From the NCBI GenBank assembly GCA_016699635.1, contig CP064983.1:1054001-1118000 (forward strand): a DNA stretch of 64,000 nt, read 5' to 3'. Position 1 is the first letter of the stretch. Each line of letters starts with the position of its first letter. The notes under the pieces were generated by a model that did no database searches, was not told the origin of the DNA, and saw nothing but the letters and a program-made list of their open reading frames with translations. This DNA comes from Bacteroidota bacterium. Lineage in GTDB: Bacteria > Bacteroidota > Bacteroidia > AKYH767-A > OLB10. This document shows, one piece after another, positions 29,602 to 39,925 of the stretch. The translations under genes and the position numbers were made by a program.

Positions 29602-30111
29602 CTAATCCTGCTGTTGTGCAGGTTTTTGTATCAGTTTCCACTGACGATTTGGTGCTGTAAAAAACAGATGAACCTTTTCTTCAAAATCTTTTAAAGAAGA
29701 AGGAGATTCGGGCACACCATCAAAAATGCGTTTTCTTTTACCATTCAAATTTACGGTGACGATAGTAGCAGGGTAATCTGCAATTCCGGGATTATAAAAA
29801 CTATCGGGCATAGCAATAAGTCCTGCCTTCTTTGCATCTTCAACAAAATTATTCAACTCCTGTTTATCAATCTGTGTAGCATAAATACCGAGGCTATCCA
29901 TAAATCCTTTTCTGTTGATGACTGCATAACCGCTCTTATATAATGATGCATCATAATATGGGCATCGGCCAAAGCATGGAAAACGACTCATGCTGATGAG
30001 TAAACTATCTGCTGAATTATTTTCAGAAACTTTTTTTGAAGTGTTGCATGAAAAGATAGCTGATAAAAGTAGTATTGTTATAGGAACAAAAAATAAATTG
30101 GCCTGTTTCAT
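29602..30111 (-). CDS. DUF6438 lipoprotein
   Basis: Starts with a lipoprotein signal peptide (FFVPITILLLSAIFSC), so Cys 22 would be lipidated. The body has the DUF6438 hallmark LISMSRFPCFGRCPYYDASLY, with its paired cysteines, followed by the beta-strand segment YKSGYAVINRKGFMDSLGIY and an alpha region DKQELNNFVEDAKKAG. It is a small envelope protein of unknown function. Single-gene unit; divergent from the toroid protein at 30209. The frame is intact. Confidence 0.8.
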   Translation of the reverse strand: MKQANLFFVPITILLLSAIFSCNTSKKVSENNSADSLLISMSRFPCFGRCPYYDASLYKSGYAVINRKGFMDSLGIYATQIDKQELNNFVEDAKKAGLIAMPDSFYNPGIADYPATIVTVNLNGKRKRIFDGVPESPSSLKDFEEKVHLFFTAPNRQWKLIQKPAQQQD

Positions 30112-30208
30112 TCTGCAAATGTGAAAATAACATTTGCCTTTGTCAAATAAATGTGTGAAATTTTGTGCGTAGTTACATCCTTAGTAAAATCAATAAAAAT
30201 TTAAGGAA

Positions 30209-31510
30209 ATGAAAAGTATAAAAATTATGGGAGTGCTATTACTCTCTATCGCAACAGTGGCATTACTTACATCAATGAAAAAAGGTAGTGGCCGTTACAA
30301 AGTAAAAACCAAAGGAGAAAAAGGATGTGTTTTCCGTTCTGTTTTTGAAGCAGAAGGTATTGACTCAAATTTTATTTATTCAACACCGGTAAAAGTTAAA
30401 GAATCTATGACATCTGCATTGGAGTGGATTAGCAAAGCACAGTTAAAAGATGGTGGCTGGGGAGCAGGCTCACATGCCAGACAGTCGGTTTTTGACCCAC
30501 ATGCTGTAAGTTCTGACCCTGCCACAACAGCTATGGTTGCCATGGCCTTGCTTCGCACAGGAAGCACACCTACAACAGGAAAATATGCTACCAATCTTTC
30601 TTTAGCAACAGAATATTTATTGAAGCAAATAGAGTCTGCAGATGCACAAACTTTAAATATTACCAATCAAACTGCAACACAACCACAGGTTAAACTTGGG
30701 CAAAATATAGATGTAGTTCTTGCAACACAATACCTGACCAATCTGATGGATTACATATCTAACAATCAGACATTGAAAACGAGAGTAAGTAAGAGTCTTG
30801 ATAAATGTGTTGTAAAAATACAACATGCCCAGAGCGAAAATGGAAGTATAAAAGGTGCAGGATGGGCAGGTGTTTTACAATCATCGTTTGCAACTAATGC
30901 ATTAGAAAGTGCAAAAGCCGCAGGAGCAAATGTTGCCGAAGAAAAACTTGAGCGATATAAAAATTATCAGAAAGGTAACTATGATGCAAAGACAAATTCC
31001 GTAGCTACAGTTGATGGTGCCGGAGTAATGTTATACAGTATTTCGGGCACTGCTCGCAGCACAGCACGCGAGGCAAGTATTGCAAAAGATAAAATATCGA
31101 GAGCAAAAAAAGAAGGCAAGCTAGCGCCTACTTCAACTGTAACAAGCGAAAGTCTGCAGGCTGCCGGCATGAGTGAGGCTGATGCTTACAAATATGCTGC
31201 TGCTTACGAAATTAATCAGGCTGCAAGTAAGCAGGCACAGCGTAATGATGTGATGAATGGATTTGGCAGCAATGGTGGTGAAGAGTTTCTTTCATATCTG
31301 CAAACCGGTGAAGGTTTAATAATCAGTAAGGATAAAGAGTGGCATAAATGGTATGATAATGTTAGCGGAAGATTGTTGAGCATCCAGAATAATGATGGCA
31401 GTTGGAATGGACATCACTGTATTACAAGTCCGGTTTTTTGTACAGCAACTTCATTACTTATTCTATCTGTTAATAATGATATTGAAAAATTGGTTTCGCT
31501 GAATAAATAA
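30209..31510 (+). CDS. Secreted alpha/alpha-toroid (prenyltransferase/squalene-oxidase repeat-like) protein
   Basis: A 433-residue protein with an N-terminal signal-like helix (IMGVLLLSIATVALLTSM). Two segments resemble the repeats of terpene-cyclase type toroids: ALEWISKAQLKDGGWGAGSH near residue 75 and LLSIQNNDGSWNGHHCITSP near residue 395, with CTATSLLILS completing the second helix pair. The middle is helix-rich, Ala-rich and without recognisable motifs. No DxDD or other catalytic acid of cyclases is apparent, so an enzyme role is doubtful. It probably acts in the periplasm or at the surface as a scaffold. It converges on the methyltransferase gene with a shared terminator. Confidence 0.6.
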   Translation: MKSIKIMGVLLLSIATVALLTSMKKGSGRYKVKTKGEKGCVFRSVFEAEGIDSNFIYSTPVKVKESMTSALEWISKAQLKDGGWGAGSHARQSVFDPHAVSSDPATTAMVAMALLRTGSTPTTGKYATNLSLATEYLLKQIESADAQTLNITNQTATQPQVKLGQNIDVVLATQYLTNLMDYISNNQTLKTRVSKSLDKCVVKIQHAQSENGSIKGAGWAGVLQSSFATNALESAKAAGANVAEEKLERYKNYQKGNYDAKTNSVATVDGAGVMLYSISGTARSTAREASIAKDKISRAKKEGKLAPTSTVTSESLQAAGMSEADAYKYAAAYEINQAASKQAQRNDVMNGFGSNGGEEFLSYLQTGEGLIISKDKEWHKWYDNVSGRLLSIQNNDGSWNGHHCITSPVFCTATSLLILSVNNDIEKLVSLNK

Positions 31511-31513
31511 AAG

Positions 31514-31556
31514 AATTACGGGAGTGCTGCATGGCAGCACTCCCGTAATTTTTTAA
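31514..31556. terminator. Strong bidirectional terminator
   Basis: A 17-bp perfect stem (ACGGGAGTGCTGC core) over an ATG loop with T-runs on both sides. It lies between two convergent genes. Confidence 0.88.
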
Positions 31557-32642
31557 ACTTTTACTTTACACTTGAGTATAGTATGAAAACTTTCGCCAAT
31601 TAATGGAAATGTCTCAACCACTTCAAGCCCTGACTTTTCCACCAAACCTGTCATTGCTTTTACACTGTACATTTTACTGTTGCCGTTTGCAAGCGCTGTA
31701 AAATACAGTGATGTTGCAGTAAGGCAATAAGAAGCGGCTTCAAACTTTTGATTATCAATGAATGGTTCAAGAATAAAAACTGTTGTGTGAGTTGACGCTG
31801 CCTGTCTTACATTTTCAAGAATGGCAACAATTTCATCTTCACCAAAACAATCTAAAAACTGACTCATCCAAACAACATCTGCACCTTTTGGAATTTTCTG
31901 ACTTTTATCAAGCAGGTTGATTTCAAAATATGAAATGCGCTCTGTTAGATTTCTTTTTCTCTGCATTGGCTTTTGCCACTGCAATTTGTTGTGGCAGGTC
32001 AAGAATTTTTACATGCACATCAGGATTGAATTCACAGGAAGCAAATGCCCATTTGCCGGTATTGCCACCAATATCAAAAATAGTTGATGGATTTTCTTTA
32101 AACACAATGTTGAGCGCATCACGGAATGCTTCATCGCTATAAAAATGATCAAACTCAAACCACGATTTTTTAATATGTTCTGGCAATGATGATAAAGCAG
32201 GATAAATAGTTGGCCAGTTGCCGAGCGTTTTTAATCCTTCGGGTTTACCATTTTGAATAGACTCTGTCAGAAATTTGAATCCATCATAACAAACATCCTG
32301 TGTAAAGTTTATGTTAACACGAGTCATTTCATCAGAATTCAAAAAATAGCCGAGCATAGTAACTGTTACAGTACTGTCGTCTAAATATTTTACAATATCT
32401 GCATTGGCTGCCATTTCGAGCAAAACTTTTACTCCATAAATACTTACGTTAGTCTTTTCACTTATCTCTTTTACAGTAATTCCTTTTCTATTTTTACAAA
32501 TCAATGGTAAAATGCCTAAGCGTTGCATGGCAACCACTACCTGAAAAACTACCGGAGCAAACGCTAATTTTTGCGCCTCGTTTTTTGCTTCAAATGCTGA
32601 TAATTCTCTTTTTTCTGTCATTGTATTTTCTGCTGAACCCAT
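31553..32642 (-). CDS. SAM-dependent O-methyltransferase, one frameshift
   Basis: Two-domain methyltransferase of the plant-type O-methyltransferase family. The N-terminal winged-helix dimerisation part is LAFAPVVFQVVVAMQRLGIL with ITVKEISEKTNVSIYGVKVL. The Rossmann part has the SAM loop STIFDIGGNTGKWAFASCEF and, in the second frame, ADVVWMSQFLDCFGEDEIVAIL. An extra A near 31955 (AAGAAATC) breaks the frame; the corrected reading is NAEKKNLTERISYFEINLLD. It is the last gene of a minus-strand run from 36996. The substrate is unknown, but its location suggests tailoring of an acyl or aryl product. Confidence 0.8.
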
Positions 32643-32646
32643 CTTT

Positions 32647-33372
32647 CTATTCCTGAACTATTTTGTGTGAATATTTTTTACGCAATCTTTTTTTCTTCAG
32701 GTCTTCGGCATGCCATTTTATGTTTTTACCTAAAGTTCCTGCAAAGCGTTGTTTAAACGTTTCTTTCTCAGGCAAAGAAATAAAATTTTCTACTCTCTGC
32801 AATTTTCCATCAATATCAGGCTCACTATGCGGCAGTAAACGAAGTGTTTTGTACATAATGGGCAGATAGGAGATTGGCAGACTAAAGCGATGGATAAAAC
32901 TTACCATTGAACGGGTTTGAACGGGGTCTGTTGCCAAGGCAATTTTTTTAAATCCTAACTTCTTTGCCAAACGATATGAATAATACACATTTTCTACGCT
33001 GTGCTCTGCTTTGTCTTCTACATAGATATGTTCTTCGGGTATGCCCATGGCTATAGCAAATGCTTTCATTGTCTTTCCTTCGACAAAGGGTGAGTAAACA
33101 GCATTGCCCGAAAAAATAATATTTTTAGTGTAGCCATTCTGATATAGAAATTTTGCCCAAATCATTCTCATTTGTACTACAGGTGGCCAGGGCTGACCTT
33201 CAAAATATGGAAACCCGGGAACAATAATTGCATCATAAGGTTTTGTTGCAATTGCTTTGCTGTATGCTTTATCCTTAGATAAAAAAATTCCTCTGCAAGA
33301 AGAAAGAAAAAAAGAAAGCAGGCAAAACCATAGAATATGCCTGCTTAAATGAAAGCGGAAAATTTTATTCAC
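32647..33372 (-). CDS. YdcF/ElyC (DUF218) family membrane-anchored protein
   Basis: A 241-residue protein with an N-terminal helix ending LSFFLSSC, which looks like a lipobox. The DUF218 domain shows YDAIIVPGFPYFEGQPWPP, GYTKNIIFSGNAVYSPFVEG, AMGIPEEHIYVEDKAEHSVENV and ALATDPVQTRSMVSFI. Members are linked to envelope polysaccharide or vancomycin-related phenotypes, but the biochemical activity is unknown. It is 4 bp from both neighbours and clearly co-transcribed with them. Confidence 0.75.
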   Translation of the reverse strand: MNKIFRFHLSRHILWFCLLSFFLSSCRGIFLSKDKAYSKAIATKPYDAIIVPGFPYFEGQPWPPVVQMRMIWAKFLYQNGYTKNIIFSGNAVYSPFVEGKTMKAFAIAMGIPEEHIYVEDKAEHSVENVYYSYRLAKKLGFKKIALATDPVQTRSMVSFIHRFSLPISYLPIMYKTLRLLPHSEPDIDGKLQRVENFISLPEKETFKQRFAGTLGKNIKWHAEDLKKKRLRKKYSHKIVQE

Positions 33373-33376
33373 CTAT

Positions 33377-34006
33377 TTACTTGAATTTATTCTTCCAGAT
33401 TTTGTATTTCTTAGACTCAATTTCTTTTTTAAGCTTGGTTGCAGGCGCAATCCAGTAATTCTTCAATCCAAAACCACCTGCTTTCTCTTCTACCTTTTCT
33501 GTGTAAAGCATTTTGTTATTTGACAGGTCAACAAATGTTACCCAGATAACAGCTTTCTCTAAAGTCTTATTGAAACTTTCAACTACATAAACCAAACCAA
33601 TTGCATCTTTCTCCTTCGATTTATAATGTGAAACTGCTTTTTTTACATCATCTTCTCCAATTGAATAGCTTCCATTCATCACTCTTTCGTGTACATTAAT
33701 TTTACTGTTGATATCCTGAACTACATCAACATTGGTTTCGTACTTATCGTTAGTAAGCTTAAAGGCACTTTGCAAACTGAATTTTTCATATTCTGCAACA
33801 AAAGTATTATTCCATGCCGAAAGAAACTTGTCTTTGATGGCAGCAGGGTCGGTAAATCCGTCTGTTCCGATAAATCGCGCTTGTGAAAAGTCATAACCCA
33901 TAAAAATGAGTTTCACATTGTTCTTAAAGAGTTCATTCATTTTTTCCTGTGAAAATGCATTGAGCATGATGAATGAAAAGATTAAAGTAAGGTAGGTCTT
34001 TTTCAT
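33377..34006 (-). CDS. Secreted protein of unknown function
   Basis: A 209-residue protein with a signal peptide ending MLNAFSQ. It contains KNNVKLIFMGYDFSQARFIG, a strand-rich core (IWVTFVDLSNNKMLYTEK) and a Lys-rich C-terminal tail ending KYKIWKNKFK. I do not recognise a family with a known role. It sits between the ligase and the YdcF-like gene and follows a possible internal promoter at 34033-34040, so it may also be expressed separately. Confidence 0.6.
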   Translation of the reverse strand: MKKTYLTLIFSFIMLNAFSQEKMNELFKNNVKLIFMGYDFSQARFIGTDGFTDPAAIKDKFLSAWNNTFVAEYEKFSLQSAFKLTNDKYETNVDVVQDINSKINVHERVMNGSYSIGEDDVKKAVSHYKSKEKDAIGLVYVVESFNKTLEKAVIWVTFVDLSNNKMLYTEKVEEKAGGFGLKNYWIAPATKLKKEIESKKYKIWKNKFK

Positions 34007-34032
34007 TTTCTATTTTATTAAAATTAATTTTT

Positions 34033-34040
34033 CAAATGTA
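34033..34040 (-). promoter_or_regulatory. Possible internal -7 box TACATTTG
   Basis: Exact TAnnTTTG match, 26 bp before the ATG at 34006. No -33 TTG is seen. Confidence 0.35.
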
Positions 34041-34042
34041 AA

Positions 34043-35318
34043 TTATTTTTCGGATTTACGTTTATCTGTCTTAAAAACTTTTTGCTGTAACTCTTCAGTA
34101 TCAATATACCTGAATGCCGGAGTTACTCTTATCTTGGACTTGAATAATGAAGAAATTTCATGTTCAAATGCATCAGAATGTAACTCTTTTGACAAAAGAA
34201 TTGTTATTGAATCATTATTAAATTCATTTCGTTTGACTTCAACCTGAAACAATTCAATTTGCGGCATCATATTGAGTACATTAAAAATTATTTGTGGAAA
34301 CAATGTAGTGCCTTTAAACTTAATCATCTGTTGCTTTCTACCCATAACAGGACCTAAGCGGGTAGTATATCTACCTACATTTACACAGATCATAATGAGC
34401 GTGGCATAAATCACCGGTCTTAAATCTGATTAAAGGCATACCTTCTACACCAAGGGTTGTGACAACAACTTCGCCCAATTCGCCATTACGTACCTGAAGA
34501 CCATTATCGTCAACAACTTCAAGAATTAATAACTCAGGATGTGCATGACCTCCATTGCCATAGCCACATTCTGTAAATGCAGAACTCATCTCTGTTGATG
34601 CATAGGTTGAATACAATTTCACATCCCAAAGCGAAGTGATTCTTTTTCCTAGTTCATTCAATGAAAAATCTGCATTACGAACAGGCTCTCCAAGACAAAC
34701 TATTTTTTTTACCGAGGTTGATTGAAAATTAATTTTTCTTTCAGCTGCATATTGCAACAGTTGTGGAATAAATGATGGTATGGCTATTAATGTTGTTGGC
34801 TTGAAACGTTGAATATAATCCCACTGCGCCTGAGGTGTTCCCGGCCCTACTCTGATACTGGCAGCACCCAACTTTCTGATACCTAAAAAATAGGCTAATC
34901 CTGCCATAAACAATTTGTCAATGGTAGTCATCATCTGAAAAATATCTGCACTGCTGCCATCAGCACATTGCAAGGATATGGCCTCGTTATATGCCAATCT
35001 GTCTAAGTCTGCCGATGTCAGATAGAATGTAACAGGATCGCTCAAAGTACCTGATGTAGTCACATAATCTGCAATAAAACTTTTATCAACACATAAAAAA
35101 GAATCATTTTGTGTTGCCAGGTCATCCTTAGTTGTAAATGGCAATTCGTTCAGATTGTCGAGAGTAATGCTGTCAAACTTAATGTTGTGTTGCCTGAAGA
35201 CTTCTTTATAATAAGCTGATTTGGCATTAACGTATTGCAGCAGTTCAGAAAGCTTTTGTTGCTGCATTTTTCGAATGGCATCAAGACCTGCAAATTCTAT
35301 TTCACCAAGCTGTTTCAT
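34043..35318 (-). CDS. Phenylacetate-CoA ligase-like (PaaK/ANL) enzyme, one frameshift
   Basis: Adenylate-forming enzyme that would activate an aryl or acyl carboxylate with ATP and CoA. The N-terminal PaaK region is LLQYVNAKSAYYKEVFRQHN. The ATP-binding signature reads DYVTTSGTLSDPVTFYLT, followed by STYASTEMSSAFTECGYG and PLIRFKTGDLC. The frame then breaks near 34395 with one extra A (TGTAAATGTAGG). Corrected, it reads CKCGRYTTRLGPVMGRKQQM and on through the small C-terminal lid domain. The ATG overlaps the stop of the C45 gene (TAATG), pointing to translational coupling. The substrate cannot be told from sequence. Confidence 0.8.
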
Positions 35319-36996
35319 TATTTTGATTTTTCAGTACAGGATTCTATCATCTTTTGAATTTTTTCCTCCTCTGCCTTTGATGCTACTTCACGTTTTAATG
35401 CTTCATTGTAATAAAGTGTACTATTGCATAATTTTTCTCATGATAAAAATAATCACCCAAGCTCATAAAGGTAACGTAACTCATAGGGTTATTATCGATA
35501 TACTGTTTTATTTCGGCTTCAGTCAGATGCAGATTTACACCAAATGTGTTGTGTTTGTAGATTCGTTGTTTGATAATTTTAAAAGCTTCAAACTTCTTTA
35601 AATCGTTAGACTTTACAAAATCACTTTCCGGAATATTCAGAGAGTCAGAATCGGGAATTTTACCCTGTAAAACATCAGTTAAATTATAGTGAACATAAAC
35701 ACCTTCCTGATAAGGCATTGTAGAAACCCAAAAATCGCTGCTTTGTGGTTTGAATAAAATACTGTGATGTGCTATAAGCTGATTAATTGCCTTTGGGTTA
35801 CCGTAGCCAATATTTTCATTGTGCATTCCAAATTTATTTCGCAGAACAGAAACTGCTGATGTTATACTTAATGGATAATTCTCCTTTAGCAATTCTGTTA
35901 TTCTGTCAAAGCGGAATTTACTGTCGCTAAGTTCAATATTTGAAATGTTGTGTGGATCATTTTTCAATTCAGCACCCTGATAGTGATTGGAACAAACCAA
36001 TAATTCACCGGGTGAATGATATACATCCATTCTTGTTGGTGTTTTTTCTATCAAGGCAGCCGTACTATCCTGCGCTGAACCAATAAGCAACGATTCTGAA
36101 ACAAAAGTTTCGCGCTTTTCTGCAATAGCAATCGCTTGCTTTATGTTTGATGCATGTTGTAAAATTTCGCGTGCTAAAAGTGAAATAGGATCTTTTGCAG
36201 TTGTTGGGATATCAGACTTTGCAGCATTGATGGTAACAGTAAGTCCTTTTTCATTCATACCGGAAACAACTCCTGTAAGTCCTGCCCACGAATAAGAAAC
36301 AAAAGAAAAACCACTATCAGGCTTTACAAAAAGTAAGAGTTTGTTTCGTGCAAAATCGTCCCCCATGTAAAAATCAAAATTTCTGCCGATTAATAATTTA
36401 TGATCGTCAGTAAGACTGTCGTTGGCAGCAAATGAAGTACAGCCTACCAATTGAAAATCGGTAAGAGCATGACCAATGTCGTGTGCTGCATGATAATTGA
36501 GGATGCGATAATATTTAGGTCCTATGTAATCGTACTTGTCAGAAAAAGAAAGTGAAATACCATAAATCTCACGCAGATTTTCAGCCGGAATATATTTGTA
36601 AATATCGCGATTGAACCATGCTACAAACATCTTGATAAACTGAAGATAGATTTTACGTGGAATTATTTCATTGATCTGATCAACAAAATATTCTTCTTGT
36701 TTTTCAATTAACTCTTTTGCAAGCACACCATAAACTACACCTCTTTCATAGTCATTACCTTCAATATACATTTCCCAGATGCCTTGCTGATTTTTGCGCA
36801 ACCAGTTGTTGCCAACACGATAGCTGTCAACTCCTATTTGAATGCGATGAAGGTCATCTGGTTTAAGTTTACTACTTATAGAAGGATCGGGAATCTGAAT
36901 CCTCCATAAAAACAAAAGAAATAATATAATAAGTATTCCTGCAGTCCAAAGTAAAAACTTAAAAATAAAACGCAGACTACCTTTAAATGATGGCAT
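35318..36996 (-). CDS. C45-type autoproteolytic acyltransferase/hydrolase, 3' frameshift
   Basis: Ntn-hydrolase of the acyl-CoA:6-aminopenicillanic acid acyltransferase type. An N-terminal membrane helix (LLWTAGILIILFLLFLW) anchors it. The autoproteolytic nucleophile is the Cys in QLVGCTSFAANDS (about residue 187), which is the expected cleavage point. LLIGRNFDFYMGDDFARN, SWAGLTGVVSGMNEKGLTV and LLVCSNHYQG follow. The last ~30 residues continue in another frame from about 35420 as NSTLYYNEALKREVASKAEE. The stop is at 35318-35320, overlapping the ligase ATG. It would transfer or release an acyl group on the outer side of the membrane. First gene of the five-gene run. Confidence 0.8.
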
Positions 36997-37035
36997 TTAT
37001 AGTAATTAAAATTCTGATTGGCGAAGGTAATAAAA

Positions 37036-37064
37036 ACATGGGGCGCTCTTCAAGCGCCCCATGT
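37036..37064 (-). terminator. Terminator after the first Usp gene
   Basis: A 12-bp perfect stem ACATGGGGCGCT with a 5-base loop, followed on the minus strand by TTTTTA. It separates the stress-protein genes from the C45 operon. Confidence 0.85.
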
Positions 37065-37085
37065 GTAAATCATGAAATTTGTTTT

Positions 37086-37968
37086 TTAATATCCTACAGT
37101 AATTGTACTGCCGTCCGATTCTGAAGGATGCACTGCCATAACAGGAATTTTGCTGTGGTTAACAACCTGTGTTGCATAGGTGCCCAGAAAAAATCCTGTA
37201 ATACTAGGTTCTTGTTCTGTCATTATTACAATTAAATCGGCATCCAACTCTTCTGCTGTCTGCATAGTCATTTTTGCTAGGTTATCACCTTCAACAAATT
37301 TTTTCTCAACACTTACACCATGTTGTAGAAGCCATTCCTCAACCTGATCAACTTTAAGTTTAAACATCCGCTTATTGTCTTCATTGCTGAAGTCTATTAA
37401 TCCGGCAATACAAATATGCGAGCCATAAGAGCGGGCTACTGCTAATGCATAGCTTACCTTCTGACGTGACTGCGGTGAATTATCAATTGGTAAAACAATT
37501 TTCTTAAAGCCGATTTTTTTGCTGTGTGTCTGTACAGAAATCACCGGACATGCAGCTTCTTCAACTACCTTACTGGTGTTAGTTCCAACATTAAACTTCT
37601 TATATCCTGAAACACCATGTGTTCCCATAATTATAATGTCAATGTTCTCACGTTTGGCAACATCAACAATTTTGCGATAAATCCTTCCAACCTCAGTAAT
37701 AGATTTTACGGTTATTCCGTTGTTCATGTGGATTTGTTTGCCGATTTCATCGAGTTTAGTATTCGATTCAGACTCTAACTTTTTATCTACATTTCCAAAC
37801 GCTGCACAAATGCCGAAGTAAAAGATACAGATTCAAGAATATGTAGCAGATAAATATCTGCCTTTAATAATTTAGTATGAAAACTGCATGCTCCAAGCTC
37901 AACGCTGCTGTTTCTGAAAAATCATAAGGAATTAAAATTCTCTTGATTTCAAATAATTGATTACTCAT
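37086..37968 (-). CDS. Tandem-domain universal stress protein (UspA), two frameshifts
   Basis: About 290 residues with two Usp domains. The first has the nucleotide-binding pattern IIIMGTHGVSGYKKFNVGTNTS; the second begins FKKIVLPIDNSPQSRQKVSY and ends TGFFLGTYATQVVNHSKIPVMAVHP. The upstream portion MSNQLFEIKRILIPYDFSET begins at an ATG at 37968. Indels near 37800 and 37875 break the frame; corrected reading gives KLLKADIYLLHILESVSF then AFGNVDKKLESES. It lies 12 bp from a second Usp gene, and the two probably form one stress-induced unit. The first-domain glycine motif suggests ATP binding. Confidence 0.8.
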
Positions 37969-37980
37969 AGGAAAATGGAT

Positions 37981-38868
37981 TTATGATAGTACGTATTGTG
38001 TAGTGTCTTTTCTAACCATTGGTCGGATACATAAAACAGGAATCTCTGAGTTATTGATAACTTCCTGTGCTGCTGTGCCGATAAATAAATCTGTAATATT
38101 GGTTTCTCCCTGTGTCATGATAATAATTAAATCACACTCTTTCTTTCTTGCGTATTCGATTATACTTAATGATACATTTGAATCACTTTGTGGAATCAAT
38201 TCACCTTGACATTCTACTCCGGATTCAATAATGAACTGCTTTACCTGCTGCAATTGTCGTTCCAGTTTATTGACTAAAAACTCATCATTGGTTTCGAGCA
38301 CTGAAAAAATGTGCACTACAGCACCAAAAAGTTTAGCCATGTCAATGGCATAATTCACCTTTTCGCGTGTTTCTTTTGTAAGATCCAATGGAAGAGCAAT
38401 ATCTTTACACCCCTTGAGGTGCTCATGACCTTTTATGGTAATGACGGGGCATAAAGCTTCTTTAATTACTCTTGAAGTATTAGAGCCAAGAAATTTCTTC
38501 TTTATTGTGCTTGCCCCTTGTGTTCCCATCACTATAAATGCAGCATCAACGTCATTGGCTTCAGATACAATTTCATCATAAATTTTTCCTGTTCTGATGT
38601 TAGTAGAGGTCGAAACTCTTTCTTCATTATGCACTTTAGTTGCCAACTCATCAAGTCTGCGTTCTATATCATTTCGAACCTGATCGGCATAGTTTTCTTT
38701 AGAAAAAATACTGTTGGCTAAATGGGAAATAAAATCCTGATCAATTACATGTAAAAGCCTGATATGGCTGCCGGTCAGTCGTGCAAGATTATAAGTCTGT
38801 GAAAGGGCAATGAGTGATTGTTCTGAAAAATCTATCGGGGTAACTATAACCTTCTTCTCTTGGTTCAT
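37981..38868 (-). CDS. Tandem-domain universal stress protein (UspA)
   Basis: Intact 295-residue protein of two Usp domains. Domain one starts KKVIVTPIDFSEQSLIALSQ and carries IVMGTQGASTIKKKFLGSNTS, the G-2x-G-9x-G(S/T) nucleotide loop. Domain two runs CKDIALPLDLTKETREKVNY to LFIGTAAQEVINNSEIPVLC, with a weaker loop. It is a paralogue of the neighbouring gene (same domain order and length). Such proteins bind ATP and accumulate on starvation or oxygen stress. A -7 box (38892-38899) lies 24 bp upstream. Confidence 0.9.
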   Translation of the reverse strand: MNQEKKVIVTPIDFSEQSLIALSQTYNLARLTGSHIRLLHVIDQDFISHLANSIFSKENYADQVRNDIERRLDELATKVHNEERVSTSTNIRTGKIYDEIVSEANDVDAAFIVMGTQGASTIKKKFLGSNTSRVIKEALCPVITIKGHEHLKGCKDIALPLDLTKETREKVNYAIDMAKLFGAVVHIFSVLETNDEFLVNKLERQLQQVKQFIIESGVECQGELIPQSDSNVSLSIIEYARKKECDLIIIMTQGETNITDLFIGTAAQEVINNSEIPVLCIRPMVRKDTTQYVLS

Positions 38869-38891
38869 AAAAAACAGGTGTATTAACTATG

Positions 38892-38899
38892 CAAATATA
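38892..38899 (-). promoter_or_regulatory. -7 box TATATTTG for the Usp pair
   Basis: Matches TAnnTTTG. The nearest TTG lies 14 bp upstream rather than 19. Weak but plausible. Confidence 0.4.
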
Positions 38900-39034
38900 A
38901 AAAAAGGAAATATCAAATTGAATAAAAAATGACCTCCAACAGATTATTTAACTGTAAATTACATGAACAGGCAGGACTTTTAACCTGATGCTTTAATATA
39001 TCTTACCTTAGCACAGAAATTATTTACATTTGTT

Positions 39035-39913
39035 ATGAATCAAATCCCCTAATCAGAGCTTATTCTAAACCCCGATGGAAGTGTTTACCATCTTAATCTT
39101 CTTCCCGAAGATATTTCTGATGTAGTTATCAATGTTGGCGACCCCGATCGCGTATCAAAAGTGAGTGCCTTTTTTGACAGCATTGAAGTAAAAAAGCAAA
39201 AACGAGAGTTTGTAACCCATACCGGTCATTATAAGGGCCGAAGAATATCTGTTATTTCAACAGGTATTGGCACAGATAATATAGACATTGTCTATAATGA
39301 GCTTGATGCTTTAGTGAATATTGATCTTAAAACAAGAACTGTAAAATCCAATTTAACAGCACTTAATCTTATTCGTATTGGCACTTCCGGTGCCCTTCAA
39401 CCAGAAATTCCTGTTGATTCCTTTGTGTTTTCGACATTCGGTTTAGGATTAGATGGTTTGCTTAACTTTTATCAATACACAAACACCCCAGAAGAGCAGG
39501 CTATAATTGATAGTTTCAGAAAACATTATCCAAATAACTGCAAACTACCGGAATCATATCTGACACGAAGCTCACATAAATTAGAACAAGCACTTTCAGA
39601 AGGTATGCATAAAGGCATTACTGCATCTTGTTCAGGTTTTTATGCACCACAAGGAAGAGTGTTACGCTATCAATTAGCAAGAACTGATATGATTGAAAAA
39701 TTAAATTCATTCCGCCATGATGAGCATAAGGTTACTAATTTTGAAATGGAAACAGGAGCCATGTATGGATTGGCAAAATTATTAGGACATCATTGCTGTG
39801 CCGTAAATCTGATTGTGGCAAACAGAATTGCGCAACAGTTTTCAAAAAAATATGAGGAGCGTATGCATCAATTAATTCAAACTGTGTTGGACAGAATTAG
39901 TGCTCAACTTTAA
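39035..39913 (+). CDS. Nucleoside phosphorylase, in-frame stop near the start
   Basis: Purine/uridine phosphorylase-type enzyme that cleaves nucleosides with phosphate. The conserved start is ELILNPDGSVYHLNLLPED, then the phosphate-site VVINVGDPDRV, STGIGTDNIDIVYNEL, RIGTSGALQPEIPVDSFVFS and the ribose-site NFEMETGAMYGLAKLLGH. The ATG at 39035 (MNQIP) is followed by TAA at 39050-39052 in the same frame, where Glu or Gln would be expected. All later codons are open. The GTG at 39161 would leave out the phosphate motif, so it is not the real start. A substitution error or a real nonsense mutation is possible. gldA follows 12 bp downstream. Confidence 0.82.
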
Positions 39914-39925
39914 ATCTTCCAGAGT

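Noticed and set aside
37086..38868. Two-component or transporter genes
   Set aside because: Glycine-loop motifs and domain repeats identify universal stress proteins.
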